A DNA stretch of 64,000 bases from Carallia brachiata. Its lineage: Eukaryota; Streptophyta; Magnoliopsida; Malpighiales; Rhizophoraceae. The stretch lies in assembly GCA_021464245.1 (NCBI GenBank), contig JADCRB010000010.1, positions 4,835,816 through 4,899,815 of the forward strand, given 5' to 3'. This document shows, one piece after another, positions 39,278-53,177 of the stretch (within the stretch, counting starts at the first letter, position 1; each line of letters begins with the position of its first letter). The notes beneath the pieces are model-generated. The model was not told the origin of the DNA. It worked only from the letters and a program-made list of their open reading frames with translations, and did no database searches. Position numbers and translations under genes: made by a program.

Positions 39278-41732
39278 TTATGTCTCAAAAAACCTAAGTT
39301 CCATCATGAATTCTTGTCGCATTGGTGAATACCAGGAAATAGCCTTTGCCGAACCAAGGACCTGTAATGCATACTCAATGGCAAACACTGGATCTTGCAC
39401 CTGCATACGCCAGTCTCTATTCTTCCAATCAATTGCAAGGCCATAATCAACTCTTAAACTCAAAGGTCCAGCAATCTGCAACCAAGTATACAACTGAATT
39501 GCAACTTCCACACAAGGTAAAGAAAAATTTTTGTTTGCAATCCTTTTTGAGCTGGGAATTGAGTTAAGTTGGATGGCAAAAACGGCTCTCAAGGGTAAAG
39601 GGTTTGAAAGGTGCAAAAAAGAAGGAAAAGTAATAACTTCACCCAGTTCATATGAAGAAAAACCAAGTTTGTAAGAAATCTGAATACATTCATCATCAGT
39701 CCTATCTCGAAAAGAATTTTCTCAATGTTGGAAAATGATCTGAAAGAAAGACACCTGTTCCTTACTTCTACTCGATTCTTAACATTTTTCTAAAAATTCC
39801 TTTAACAGATGCAAGTTCAAACCAAAATTTGAGGAAACGATGCAAAGGCGAACATGGAAACCATTTGTCAGATGTGTGTACCTGCTGCTGAAGAGAAATT
39901 GTTGCATTAGGACAAATAGCTTGAACTGCTTTCATTGTAGGCTGTTGGGAGTAGAAAAAATCTTGTGCCAATTGCATGGCACCTGAAAGAAATTTGGAAC
40001 CAGAAGGAAAATCTAGGCGAACATGGAATCTAGTAAGATCAAGAAATAGTCTTTGGAAGTTTCCATGCTGAGCTGTAACTGAAACAGATGAAAATATATC
40101 AGCTAACACGGCAGATTTTACAGCAGGAGCACGAAGGCAGAAGCCTCTGAAGCCCTCGGAATCATCTCCTTGATACCTGACTGCAGTGTCTCCTAGACAG
40201 GCAGTCACAGCAGCACCTGTGTGTATTCAAGAATTAGCCAGACAAGTATACAACTAATTTTGAACAAATTTCAAGCAAATAGGTAAGTGCCACAATTTTC
40301 GTAGAATATATTAGAATGTGCCTGAAGTAAAATATGACTTCGATATGGCACGCAGGCAAAAATTGCATGAACGTTGAGTTTCATGCATTCCACATGCTAA
40401 GAGTTAATTGCACGATACCGATTAAATATGAGAACTGATAATGAGTCTGTACATCTAGACTGGACCATCGTAGGCCAAGAAAAACTAATTAGAAAGGTTG
40501 CACCATACCAATGATCCCAGAGGCAGAAAAATGAGGATTTGAAAGAAAAGCGTCAAACGGTTGCACCATCTTCAATTTCTTAGCTTTGCTTCTCCAGAAT
40601 TCAATATCTTTCTTAAGGGAAAAAGCACTTTTTACAGAAGTACCCGGAAGAAGTGTAACAGGAGGTCCTGGGGAGCTCTGATCACCATCAAACTGCTTTG
40701 GCCAGCCCACATTATGATGCAAACACAAATGGTAGCCGGAACCAGACTCAGACCCAACCGAAGCCAGATCAACAGCCAAAGACAAAGGTACATCCCAATA
40801 ATTACCAAACTTGTCAACAAAAAGTCCCGGCCAAGCTGCCTCTAAGGTTAAATTGTGATGTGGGAACTGCACAGACATGAAACTCTAAGACAATTTTAAG
40901 AAGCATAATTATAAGAGGGGAGAAGAGAAAACACAAAGTGGCAGCAAAAAGCTGAGCTGAGCAAGAAGTAGTGCCGTGCCTCGTGATGAAGAATTGCTTT
41001 CTTGCGGGATGCCTTACTGTAACCGTAAGCATCTAGGCTGAAAAGGAGGACATCATCAGGTGTCAATAGGAGTTCAGAGCAGAAACCAAGTGCGTATAAA
41101 GACTTATCCCGAATATGTCTCCCGATTGTTTGCAGGGGCGAGGATTGGAAGTCTTCAGTCTTTTCTTTGAGAGAGGACACGAACTTCTGCAAATTGAATT
41201 GACCCATCAATGTAGGAAACCTGCACGAAGCAGTCAATATCTGAATTCACCAAGCACGTTCAATAAAAGCTAAAAATTTAAAAACTTTCTCCTTTTTTTT
41301 GTTTTTTTTTTCTTTTTGACAAATTGGGGTTTCTTTTCTGCATCAAAGTTTGTTTCTTTAGACACTTTTACTTATCCTTGCAGGTGGGTGCGTGTGTGCG
41401 TCAACAGAAATGGAAGCATAGACTTGAAAGAACATTGAGAGAAAGTATAATGGGAATTACCAGTTGGGAGTGAAGGTGGGAAGAGGAAGGAGGCCTTGGA
41501 GAGAGAAGCCAGGAGAGGAAGAGTAAGAAAGGAGAAAGGGAGTGTGCATAAAGCGCCGAAAGAAATGGAGCTGCTTTGGCCTGGAGAGCCTTGTGCCTCT
41601 GGAAACACCCAAAGGGATTGGATCCCCAGGCACCGCCCTTGCTTCTCCTTCCAGAGTTATCGGAGTGGATGCGTCCAGCTCCCAATTCCCCCCTCCTCCG
41701 TCCGTCGCCCATCTCAGCTTCTTCATTTTCAT
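39278..41732 (-). CDS. TGD4: TGD4, ER-to-chloroplast lipid transfer protein of the outer envelope
   Basis: Five exons, 41732-41461, 41220-40980, 40866-40509, 40216-39882 and 39475-39278, encode 467 aa. TGD4 is a beta-barrel-type chloroplast outer-envelope protein that binds phosphatidic acid and works with the TGD1/2/3 ABC transporter to bring ER lipid into the plastid for galactolipid synthesis. Matching stretches include STPITLEGEARAVPGDPIPL, SRGTRLSRPKQLHFFRRFM, DKSLYALGFCSELLLTPDD, WPGLFVDKFGNYWDVPLSLA, NFQRLFLDLTRFHVRLDFPS and the end EFMMELRFFET. There is no obvious cleavable presequence, as expected for TGD4. Intron 2 appears to use a GC donor (GAG|GCACGG at 40979-40978) that joins to CAG|TTCCC; the next GT would add unrelated residues. 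Two in-frame ATGs (41732, 41726) are available. Length is close to the Arabidopsis protein (about 479 aa, recalled). Confidence 0.95.
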
Positions 41733-43010
41733 AACACTTCCCCCAATTAAAGTATTATCTCAAATCGTTCGCGAATCCTGCGCCTCTGGGGATTTCAACA
41801 AAGGACAGGAAATCAATGTCAATAAGTTTGAAGCTCTCGTTATATCCCTATGGACTTGCAGAGAGCAAGGCAGTGCGATTGGCAGGCCGGACTGCAGGAG
41901 TCATTGTATTAGTCAAAACAAACAAAAAAGGGTAAGAAAAGAAGGAGCTTAATTACGTTTCATGTATAGAATTACCTTTGTCCATTCCACCAAATAGTTT
42001 TTTATTTTTTGATTTTTAATAAAAAAATTATTACAAATATACCTATTATTATATCTGTGAGTTAAAATTTAAAATATTTTCTTTTTTATTTTGTCTCATT
42101 TAATCATTTTTAAAAAGACAGATTTATCATTGAAATACTATTAAAACTAAATAAGACTCCAATAATAGAGATAATAACAACTGCTGAGTTTAGAACAGAT
42201 ATCCCATCAAATCCATTACTCACTTTTAATGGCATTTAACATTTGCTTAGGAGGGATGTAAGCATCACGACTTAAATCTGAGTCTCATAATATGAAAATA
42301 CATCAATTTATTACTGAATTATTATCTTAGGTAATTCTATTAAATACTATATAAGTGGTTAGAAGATTTTATTCATATCAAGAATTATAAATTTTACTTA
42401 TTGTTTAAATATTTGATGAAGTTAAATATCTTGTATAATTTTAAGACAAATTGGTGATCTTAATATCATAAAATTTGTTACAGAAATCTAACTCATTGTG
42501 CTGTGCTGTACAAAGTGTAATCCTTCCTATTTATCGGAGAGGTCCTTATTGCTATTGAGTTTGTTCATTAATCAATTTGATATAGAGACTCAGTCCGTTG
42601 AACTGGTCGCACCAGCGTTCTCCTCCATCGTTGTGAGATGTGAACAATTGGTGACCCTTATTATCGTGAAACTTAGGCTTTCATGAATCTGGTGTAGAAG
42701 CATAGATGTCTAGTTCATTGTGCCGTAAAACTATTGTGACCTTCTTTAACGAGATCGTAAAAAATCATCTCTGCTTTCTTATTTTCGTGGATAAAAAGCA
42801 CTCCTCAAATTTTTCCAGGCGCACAAGCATATAACAATCCATATATTGTATGTTTATGACAGTTAAGATTTTGTTGCATATAATTAATTGTAATCATACA
42901 TCAAAAAGTTAATTATGCACGATTAATGTGTTGAAAATTATAATCAAGATTCATTGCATCTCAATGTACTCATAAAAAATGAGAACTTCAATTTGATAAC
43001 TTAATAACTT

Positions 43011-43096
43011 ACACGCCATCATCTGAAGTAGTAGAACAATAGTAAATCGACGTACACGCCATCATCTGAAGTAGTAGAACAATAGTAAATCGACGT
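43011..43096. repeat. Perfect 43-bp tandem duplication
   Basis: The units 43011-43053 and 43054-43096 are identical (each starts ACACGCCATCATCTGAAG and ends AAATCGACGT). Perfect identity implies a recent duplication. It abuts a SINE-like copy. Confidence 0.95.
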
Positions 43097-43099
43097 AAA

Positions 43100-43372
43100 T
43101 TTTACATTGATGACCTAAGTGTAAGTTCTCGTATTGCACTCTCCCCTAACAAATGTCTAAATATCCACTGCAGTAGAAAACAGATTGTGACGCAATGTTG
43201 AATCTTAGACCCAATAATTACCGTGACCTCCACTAACAAAACTATACTCGGGACCATTATTGCTCAAGTAATAGTTTTACTCGTTTGGAGTAATTGAAGG
43301 GGACGCTACAAACGAAATTATTCCAGTCTTAATCTACATATTTGATGACTGACATATTTACAATAAATTTTT
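43100..43372 (+). repeat. SINE-like family, divergent copy d
   Basis: Shares CTCTCCCCTAACAAATG with copy a and ends with AATCTACATATTTGATGACT then ATTTACAATAAA and a T-run, like the 3' ends of copies b and c. The middle is divergent. Confidence 0.4.
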
Positions 43373-43843
43373 TTTATTAATAAAAACAAAAAAAGAAACT
43401 GCACGCTGGTCACAAGCCACTATAAATCACCATTTCCATGAACTTAGAACTGTGACCTCCTTCTAGCCAGTGACTGCATCTAGCAATAGTAACATAACTC
43501 CGAAGAAACAAAATATTGATACTGGTTGGCAACAAATTAAAGAATGCTACCATTACAAAACTATATATTTACAGAAATGCTAAAAGCACAGTTCCTCAAC
43601 GTCAACAATATGTAATTTCTACATTTCACATTTCAGCTACATATGGTAGTAAAATGGCCAATCTAACCCAACCATCCTCAACAATAGCAACGCTAACACC
43701 AAATGACGTGAGTGCATTCCGCTGGTTTTGCTGAAGAGGAGCAATATTGCTATTCCCTCTCTCCTAACTTCGGTGAAAGAATGTTGAACAAATAAAGATG
43801 AAAGCAAAACTATAGCAAACAGAAGTATGGGCAATTGTCCTGG

Positions 43844-46800
43844 TTAACGCTGATCTTGAACTTTCAGTGAGACTAGTTCACTCTCTTGTGCTTGACCTCT
43901 ATACTTTAAACTGTTGGGGAACCAACTGCGAAGCCTCTCTGGCCAGAACCTATAAAAAAGAAAAACACAACGGTAACGAACTCATCATAAAGAAAAAAAA
44001 AAAAAAGAATCAAAGAAAAATCGAGACATGGTAAGTGGATAACCAAAGCATGCAAAGAATCACATTGAATCAAAAAGTTTTACATATTTCTTAATGTAGG
44101 TCATTAATTAAAACTACAAGATACATCTCAGAATGCTGTGTGACATCTGTAGAGAATAGATAAATCTAACAATTTTTTGCAAGATTTTACTCCGAGTACA
44201 ATGCATCAAAGGTCAAAAAGATCTTACTTTCCTTAACCCCAACCACCTTTTTCCTAGAAGGATCTGAAGCCTCCTTCCATTTCACAATACATTTACATAG
44301 TAGATGTGTGGGTGTGCACATGCTGATCGACACACCATCAGATGTTTAATACACATACACCTTTATTTCGATCAGTTGTTATAGGAGGCATAAGTCATTT
44401 TTCAACCATATGGAGTTTCAATAAATATGAGGTAGCAATAGATATGGATCGCCACAAAACTTGGAATTTAACAAAATAACAGTGCAAAAGGCTCCATCAC
44501 TTACAGATCCAATCTTTCATATACCGCTCGCCGCACTGAAGAGTTTAGGCCGTATGCTATTGAATTGAATAGACCCTATCATAAAACAAAACATTTTAGT
44601 AAGTTTCTAGTTTGTTTCATTGGAAATCAAAGACCGGTATATTTAAGGAAACAGCACTGCTTCTAACTCTACTATGAACTGGTATAGCAGCCACAGAAGA
44701 TGTATTAATTCCTGAAAATATTATAACAAAGCTGGAGCGTTTCCACAAAATTCCAATAGCAGCAGAAGTTATTTTCATATTATGCCATTTATGACTATGA
44801 ACATGTGTTACTCATACCATTACTGTATTTACACTCCAGCCATGTCAAACTCTACATATTTATTATAGGCATGCAGCTGACCATCTACTTCAACACTAAA
44901 TAGGGAAATGGAAATAGGAGATTTCCCACATCCTTATCTCATGGCACCTTGAAAGTTCATAACATCATCCAATTCAACAAGGTTTTTCCACAAGGAATAT
45001 GCTCCAAAGTCTTGCTGTTTTTCAAAAGGACAATGGTAAAACAAAGTCGTATGTTTTCATTATTTTTAAGTCTACAAATACGGGTTATTTACCTGTAATT
45101 TATTCATTAATGAGAAGCACAATTCCACACAATGACATGCCATTGCAAATTTAAGTTATAGATTGATCAGTTGCTACAAACATTTGCTGAACATAAAAAG
45201 CTGAATGAAAAAGAAGCCATCAATGGTTATCAGAACTACCATGAGGGCAGCTGTCCCAACTCCAAGAACTGACAGCCAAAAGATTCTATGGCCTGGTTCA
45301 ATGAAATCATGAATGCGATTGATTGTGCTGAACGCCCATGATCCTATTAGAATAAGTGGATAGTATCCCCAACGGTTCACAGCCTTACAGAAAACAGGCA
45401 CGATCAAGTTAAGCAAGATATATTTCAGAAATAAAAAGTTGAGTAAATAGAAATTTCCCTTTATATGGAAGCGTAAAATAAACCCTACAATGATTACTGC
45501 AAAGAGAGAAATCATTAATAGAAATGACATCGACATCTACATATTAGTTTGTATAACAGCATCCAAAGTAAAGATTCTGATCACTAAAGGCAACTACCTT
45601 CGTGTCCATCCTTGCATCAAATTGGTATGCTCGATCTGACATGCCCACAGCCATCTGAATTTCCAAAATAAGTATTAATGCAATCTCAACACATATTCAA
45701 TCCAACTGGAAGTGAAGAAGAAAAAGGAGAAAAAAAAAGGATGAGAAATTGTAGGCATACTCGTGTTGCATTGTTTAGCATGCGTATGACTTGAAAATAT
45801 GTAAGCCCATTGTAAAGAATTGCACACCATAGTGGGGCATAGAATGTTAAAAAATGAACTGCCTGCAGAAGTAGACATAAAAAAAAAAAAAAAACCAAAT
45901 GAAAAGCATGATCATAGAATCAGAATGTTCACATATAAGAAATTGAAGAGCCATCACTAAAGAACAATCCTGTTCTTTCTCCTATCGAGATCGCTTTAAA
46001 TGAATTTCTGGCAAAACCATCACAAGATTTAAGACGTTAATATATAAGGCATTAGTATAATAGGGCAAGAAGACCCAAAGAGCAAAAGGGCCAACTGACT
46101 GCAATTATAACCCAAGGGATCCCCCATGCAGTTCAAAGCACAAATAGTTTGCAGCTGAATCCTGAACTTGCCTTTTGTGTCCTCCCAATTTGTTTTGTCC
46201 AACACCATGCACCTAAATGTCCATGATCATTACCGATAGAGCGCATCACAGTTGTAACCAACGATGTTCCTGCAAGAAAATCAACTCTGGAGTCATGTTC
46301 TATTAAAATAGAAAAAGAATCAAGACGAATGGCAAGAAACAAATCCAAAAATTTGCAACAAAAATAACGGATAGCACATTGCTTGCACAAAGACATATTT
46401 TCAGCAGCACATTCAAAGTAATGCAACTATAGAGAGATAAAGCAGCTACACATAGCAGTATAGGCAATGCAATAAACACAACCAGTTCCATGTTGCAAAC
46501 AAGAGAAATGAGAAGAAACTATAAAAGTTTGCCGTCAATTCATGGATTCGTACCCCAAACATACAAGTGGAACATGGCTTCAAAGTCTTCAACATCCGTC
46601 TTGTGTCTAACAACAGTACGATGAAGAGTGAAAGCAATAACTGTGGTCCATAGGAAAGATGCTATACAGAAAAAATGCGTGCTATAGACCTCAGCATAAC
46701 AAAAGAATCCTTTAGATGGATCCCTGCATCAACAACACACAGCATTTTCGTTAACCGGCTATTTGCTTAGAAATTAAAATCAAACCCAACATATATATAT

Positions 46801-47298
46801 ACATATATATATACATAGGGAGGCTCCCGGAAGCCATACCCAACAATGCTGAAGAAACTGCAAAGCATGTCCTACAAATGGATAGAAAAAAATAAAAAAA
46901 GAAAATCATTAAAAGAGGAAGAGCATAAAGTAAATAAGCAAATTAGGAGACAGTGCAGTGCTTATATGAAACATTTAGGGTTTCAGTAATGGGGAATATC
47001 AACCAATCATCGAGATCTGGAAGCTTAATCAATGGAGTAAAAATAAAAAATAAATGAAAAAATAAAACTGGTTAGATCCAAGAAGGTCAAAAAGAGTCCA
47101 AAGAAGAAAGGAGTGTACGGAAAGGGCGAGGTAGAAGACGAGCTTGAAGGAGAACTTGTGGAGTTCTTTGAAGAGGAGGTAGCAGCCTACTATGAAGCTG
47201 GAGCCCAGGAATGATAGGCTCGACGCCCCTGCGTTCACCGCCATCAGAATCCGCCGATCGCCCGCCGTCAAATTCCCGCCCATTTGCACCGTCGCCAT
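43844..47298 (-). CDS. GCR1: GCR1, seven-transmembrane G-protein-coupled-receptor-like protein
   Basis: Nine exons: 47298-47119, 46871-46840, 46723-46554, 46269-46172, 45862-45761, 45654-45598, 45383-45240, 44575-44505 and 43949-43844, giving 319 aa (Arabidopsis GCR1 about 326, recalled). It is a plasma-membrane seven-helix protein related to cAMP/Dictyostelium-type receptors, reported to interact with the G-alpha subunit and to affect ABA and blue-light responses. Seen: NAGASSLSFLGSSFIVGCYL (TM1), LVFYLALS|DMLCSFFSIVG (TM2), HLGAWCWTK loop, VHFLTFYAPLWCAILYNGLT (TM5), WGYYPLILIGSWAFSTINRI (TM6), and FWLSVLGVGTAALM|GLFNSIAYGL (TM7). A hydrophilic C-tail ends SLKVQDQR. Intron 4 uses a GC donor, AAAAG|GCAAGT at 46171-46170, with perfect consensus otherwise. 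The exon 7 acceptor is an unusual TAAG. Confidence 0.94.
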
Positions 47299-48460
47299 TA
47301 TTAAATCAAATTCCTCTTTCTCCCTCGATCTTTCCTGTTTCCTCCCTAATAATAATCTCGCTTTCTATTCATTCTATTCTTAAGTACTGTTGTGTACAGA
47401 AAAAATAAGATATGAACAATCGAAATTTTTTTTTTTAATTAAGTGTTTTCTTTGTCCAATAAAACGTTAAATTTTTATAATAATTTAATATTTTATTATA
47501 TAAATAAATAAATTAATTATATAAAAAAAAAATTTCTGTCTCATTCGCATCTTTCTTTCCATCCACGTACTTTTTCCCATTCTTATTTCCGTTACTGTTG
47601 TCGTTACTTTCTCGTTATAAATGTTTAAATTTCATCACTTTTTCCAATTTTTTTTCAATTGTGAAAATTTTTTTTACGAAAAAAAAAATCAGAAATATAT
47701 TTTATATTTATCAAACCGAAATCAGACTAATTTTAGTCATGAATAACTAACTTATAAATTATTATCATTATATATAATTGGCAAACGGAACAACAGTGCT
47801 GGTCATTTCACTAACTTATTAAAACTGCTAAGTCGACGGCTGACTAAAATAATTATTAAATTTAAAACTCAACATTATATTTCATTAACTTATTAAAACT
47901 TATTAAAATTGATAAGTCGGAATAAAAACCGGCCACGGCCGACTAAAATAATTATTAAATTTAAAACTCAACATTATATTACTATCAGCTGTTTGTAAAA
48001 ACAATATGCCCGTATTATAATCTTTGGGCTTCCTCCTGTTTGTTTAGATGTGAGTTTGAATTTATTTATAAGCCAATCTTATATTTCCCCTCTCAAATAT
48101 CAAATATCTAACATAAATTTAATCATTCATTTATTTTATTATCCCACAAGAACTAACAGAACAACATCGCAGTAAGTCATTTATTTTTACTTCAATGTTT
48201 AGCCGCTCAGTCTCCACTCTTTGCATCAAATAGCTTACAATTGAAACCCCCCCAATCCCCATTTTTCCCCCTTACAATTTGCAAAACAAGTACATTATAC
48301 ATTCTGCCAATCTTCAGGCTAATAATCATATACAACACAACCATCCACATTGTGCAGCGGAGTGCTCACAGATCATCTCCGACAAAACGTGACAGTATCC
48401 AAATTCTGTTTTAATCATTCTGCTCATCATCGCCACCACCTACGACACGGATTTGGATTA
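47299..48460. other. Intergenic region between GCR1 (5' side) and the HAD hydrolase (3' side)
   Basis: Contains the GCR1 5' UTR and promoter, an AT-only stretch near 47480-47535, and an imperfect tandem duplication at about 47800-47990. The part next to 48461 is the HAD gene 3' UTR. No gene is recognised. Confidence 0.55.
47800..47990. repeat. Imperfect tandem duplication, about 100-bp period
   Basis: A 45-base block (GACTAAAATAATTATTAAAT followed by TTAAAACTCAACATTATATT) occurs at about 47836-47880 and again at about 47937-47981. TTATTAAAACT and GATAAGTCG-like segments precede each copy. Confidence 0.8.
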
Positions 48461-51400
48461 TCAGTTTAGGCCATTGCTGTTGACATCACAACCGTTTAGC
48501 TGCGACTGGCAGTGGGAGTATGAATCATGGGCCAGTGTCTGCAATGATAGGCATCATAGAATAAAAGTTTACCAAACTACATTCAATTTGCAAAATTGAA
48601 ATCAAACTAATTGGAATGAAGTTCGTCTCTCCAAATCGTTATGATGGAACCATACCTGCTCCTGTGAGCGGAAGTACATGAATGGTGTATAATGTAAGAA
48701 ATTTGAGACCCTGGAGGTATATATATCAGCATACCTGCAATTGCAACAGCATTTATTTTCCAACTTCCACTGCACTTTGATATAATTACTTAAAGGAGGA
48801 GGAGTGAGGCGCATACTTTTCGATTTGTCTCATCAAGTGACTTTTATCCCAAAGACCGGCACGTGAAAGAAAGCCCCATCTGGTGCAAAACATGCGTAGC
48901 AAGTCAAATCCTATTTCCTTTCCATTTCTTTAGTACACAAGCATTCAATGCATTTTCACTACCGGTATCATGACCAATTAGCACAAGAACATTGTTTCTT
49001 GATTGACTAATGGAAATGCAAACTCAACCAAAAATGTCCAACCTTAGAATTATAAACTGACACAACCTAGACAGCATTTCAATACATCAATCTTATGAAT
49101 GCTCTACACAGTCAAATGCTAAAACTATAAAATGCAAAATTGGTATGCAAATTGCATAGTTCAGTTGTCATTTAAGCACAAGCCCACAAACATAAGTTCT
49201 CGACCCTCGTCTTACCTTTTATTGAAGAGTTCGCCATCTGATTCAAGCATCGGAGCAATTTTCTCATCCAGTCTTTGCATAACTATCAGTAGCTTTTGCA
49301 TGGTTTCAGTCAGCTCTTCATCATCCATGTTAGTAGCGGCAAGGGTCTAAAACAATTCAAAACAAATCGAGAGAAGCTACTTAATTAGTACCTCATCAAG
49401 AAAATGGACCTCCACTCACCTACTGGTACCTCAGTGATTCAAGTTGATTAGCTGACCACTGTAAATCAAATTAATTAATTAGAACTTCGTTACTGTGGTA
49501 CTACCATGTTGGTGAACCAACACTTGCTTGCTATGTCATTTTTCACCGCACCCACTTTGGAGATGTATTTATAATGGATTGCAAGAAGAAAAATCAGGTG
49601 CTGAAGCATTATATAGACATCACAAGCCCTAGAGAAATGTGGAGGGATTGGAGATAGAAACATAATTAGGAGAATCGGAGAGCTATAACATTAAAGCAAG
49701 TAAGCCGGTGAGAACAAGCTCACTTGAGCAGGACGGTCATTTGTTCGCCTTTGCAGAGCAAGCCGAAGCTGGTTGAAGAGATCGCCTACAACCTCCTTTT
49801 GGTTGATAAGCTCTATTAGTGTGGCTCGATGACCCTGGCTGTTAATCAAAGCATTGTACTGCAGTTCGAGAAGTCAACCAAGTGAAGAGAACCTTGTCAG
49901 TGTTCAGCAATTAAGAATCACAAAAAGGTACACTATGTGACATATAAAGCCATATGTGATCATCCATTTAAAGATGAAGAGGCTAAGAAAGAATCATATT
50001 CTTACCTCTTCTTCTAATTCTCGGCAAATCAATGATGTTCGCCATCGTAGGTGGACTTTAGATTGACTTACATCAGTGTATATATGATCACCTACATATA
50101 GTATCTCATCCCCATGTATATCTAGTGAGTTCTCAACCATCTGAGCACTCCCACCTGAATACAAACCACCTGACGAAAAATGAAATATACCACATCAGCT
50201 TGCCGTTAAGGGCAACAGACTGGTAAAAATATAGGAGTCCTAACCTTGCAAGCAATAGCTCACTGGGTTCAATGCCCAAAAACAGTCAATTTACGGTAAG
50301 ATTGAAGAAATATACAAGGACAGTGAGTACCTTTATGAGCTTTGAAACATGGACGCATTAAACCCGCTTCAGTCACTACCTCGTACAATGGTTGTGACAT
50401 TTGAAAGAACTCTGGCTTTCTTGCAGAGATTATTACCTGCATAAGTGCAGAACAATAGGTTAGTATGAACAAATGATGCCATTGATGGTCTGTCACCAGT
50501 AGCCCCAATAGTTTATTGGCATCAAGACATTTCCTGTTTGGGACATCAATAGAAAAAATAATAATAATAAATCAATAAATAAAAAAAGACAGCACATGTT
50601 CGCACACAATCAGGCCGCTATGTTAGACAAGGGATCATGTGAGAATGGTTACTTGCAATTAAAAAAATAAAATAAACTTGTTGTGGAGCAAGGTAGATGC
50701 AAGACAAAGTTAATTACTTCAAAATTCTGCACCACTATCAGGCCAAAACAAAACAACCACTGGACAGCATGGCATACATTAAAGAAATAAAATGAAGTCT
50801 ACTCACCATATCAAATAGGTCTCGCCAGTCCATTTCATTTGGAAGGAATCTATTAAAAGAATGCTTCATCATTTTGTTCGTGTAATGATAATCTGAGTTT
50901 GTGATAAGCAGAAGCTTTTTACCACCCTGCAACAGAAAGTCTCAAGCCTAACAGACGATTAACAAACTTTTGCAATAACAAAAGGAAGAAAATTTTTATA
51001 GAAATACCTCCTTTTGATCTAGAAGTGCCAAAGGTAACTCTGGATCAGGCTCCACAAACAATTCTGGGTTTGACATTATCTCACTCTGAATTCTTTCAAT
51101 CAGTACGTGTCCTAACCAATTCACTAAAACATGAAATATAAACATCTATGGATGCACATACCTTAAGCTGACCTTCTACGTGTGCACTGAATAGAGCCTT
51201 TCCAACAGCCTGAGAAGCGTATCAAGTGTCATAATGTTACACATATATTTGGGAGCGATGTTCTTTCTTCACTCAAGTAATTTGGAAGGAACCTTATAAA
51301 GTCCGTTATAATCCAGTGGACCAAGTTCTGATGCTATAGCTCCTTCATCCAACCTGTCGACCATCTGGAAGCAGATTCAGGATGGATAATTAGGCAATAA

Positions 51401-53135
51401 TATGCTACTGATCACATGAAAAAACAAAATATTAACTCGTCAAACCAACCAAGCTTAGCCTGGTTGGTCGCAAGAGCTAAGCCCTTATGCTCACAAAATA
51501 TGGCTTTAATTTTGATGCAAAAAAAAAAAAGAAAAAGAAAAAAAAAGACTCTTCATAAGAAGCTTCACATATTTGAATTTGATAATTTGCGGAAGAAAAG
51601 AAAATCACAATGATATCATGGTATTCATGATGTTGCAAGTGAACAAAGAATGACTCACAAACTGATTGTGCACCTAATTTGGCATAATATAACAGTCTTA
51701 AGGGAGAGCATAGGGAAGGACACAATATGCTCAACCAAACCCCAATTATAATGTGAAAAAGGAAAGAGAAGAACACTCAAGTGTGAATTAGAATCATCTT
51801 AGAAAAAGAGCAAGCTGTCCATCCAACTTCTTGTAGTCACATATACCCACCTGCATGTAAGCCACAGCTTCTGAAACTGAGAACAGTGTATTCAGGAAAA
51901 CCCATCGACTCTCCTTCCGCAAATCTACCAGTTCCCTCCCATACATCTCACTTCCAGGCATAGAAAGTAAAGTAGATTACAGAAATTACTCTTCTGGTTT
52001 TGCCATAAAAGTTAAAAATTTAGCAAAAGGTCAATTGGACTGCAAAAAGAAATCATACATGATCATGCATGCAACTTGATCTATGCACCAGGAGATACTG
52101 AAATTACCTTCGAATTGAAGTGAAAAAGGAGACTATTAATCTATTATTTTATTTTTAGCACGTGCATGCTTGAATTCATTGGTGTGTGAACATCACTCTC
52201 TTTGCATGTTCATTCCCAAATAAGACTAACATCTTAGAAATGATTGTAAAACCAAACCTAACAGCTCGGGTAGTCAACATCCTTGTACCATGCATGGCCC
52301 TTTGTATGTAACCAAACCGATCAGCTTTAACCAAATTGCCTTTCTCTTTGTCTATTACAAGACCTCTGATTACAAGGTCTGGATCAAAAGCCAGTCTATC
52401 AACAGGGAAGCCCATGTTTCGCAAATTATCCATGCAATAATCATAAGCGCGCCCTTCCCAAGCCTGTCGTAGTACATACACATGGCAAGGTCACCCCAAA
52501 TGCTCGAGTGTAGGGGCAAGAGCATATCCATCAACACAATAAAACTTTAATAGAATCTATAACAAGAATATACATATATGTGCACATATATATGTAAATA
52601 TATATAAGAGACAAAATTACTATCTACCGTCACATTGTAATGTATCAAAGTGTAGTCCATGTCATAACCAATGGCACTGATTGACCGGAGATTCAAGGTA
52701 CGGCTACAAAATATACCACGAGGTGAGTTCCTTGCTGAAGACAAACTCTGCACGGTTTTACATCAATGTTAGATGGCATCAAAGCATGAACATGATCACT
52801 TTGTGGAGCAACAACAACAACAGTAGGATTTTTTTTTTTTCTGTGACGAAGGCGATTAAGCCAAAAAAGAAAAGAAAAGCAATGGATTCAAATGAGCAGA
52901 AGCACCCAGTGGCAGAAAGGCAACATAAATAAAAGGGCAAAAAGGAAAGGGGAGTAGAAAGCAACCGGAATGCCCAAGTGTGTAAGCAAATCCTGAGCTT
53001 CTTCAGCCTTCCTGGCAGCCACTTCTTCGATTGGCCCTTGTAATGTGGCTTCACCATCAGTCCCTAGAACCCCCAAATCAACCAAATAAACAGAAAAAGA
53101 AACGAACTTTTTAAATGGGAATTGCTACTTACTTT

Positions 53136-53177
<42 letters not shown>

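Larger units (their letters stand above)
41733..43843. other. Intergenic region between TGD4 (5' side) and GCR1 (3' side)
   Basis: Includes the TGD4 promoter and 5' UTR just above 41732, AT-rich filler, a perfect 43-bp tandem duplication (43011-43096), a SINE-like copy (about 43100-43372), and the GCR1 3' UTR up to 43843. No gene is recognised. Confidence 0.55.

Noticed and set aside
41542..41952. 136-codon plus-strand open frame opposite TGD4 exon 1
   Set aside because: It is the antisense shadow of a GC-richer TGD4 first exon and promoter. The minus-strand frame has full TGD4 homology.
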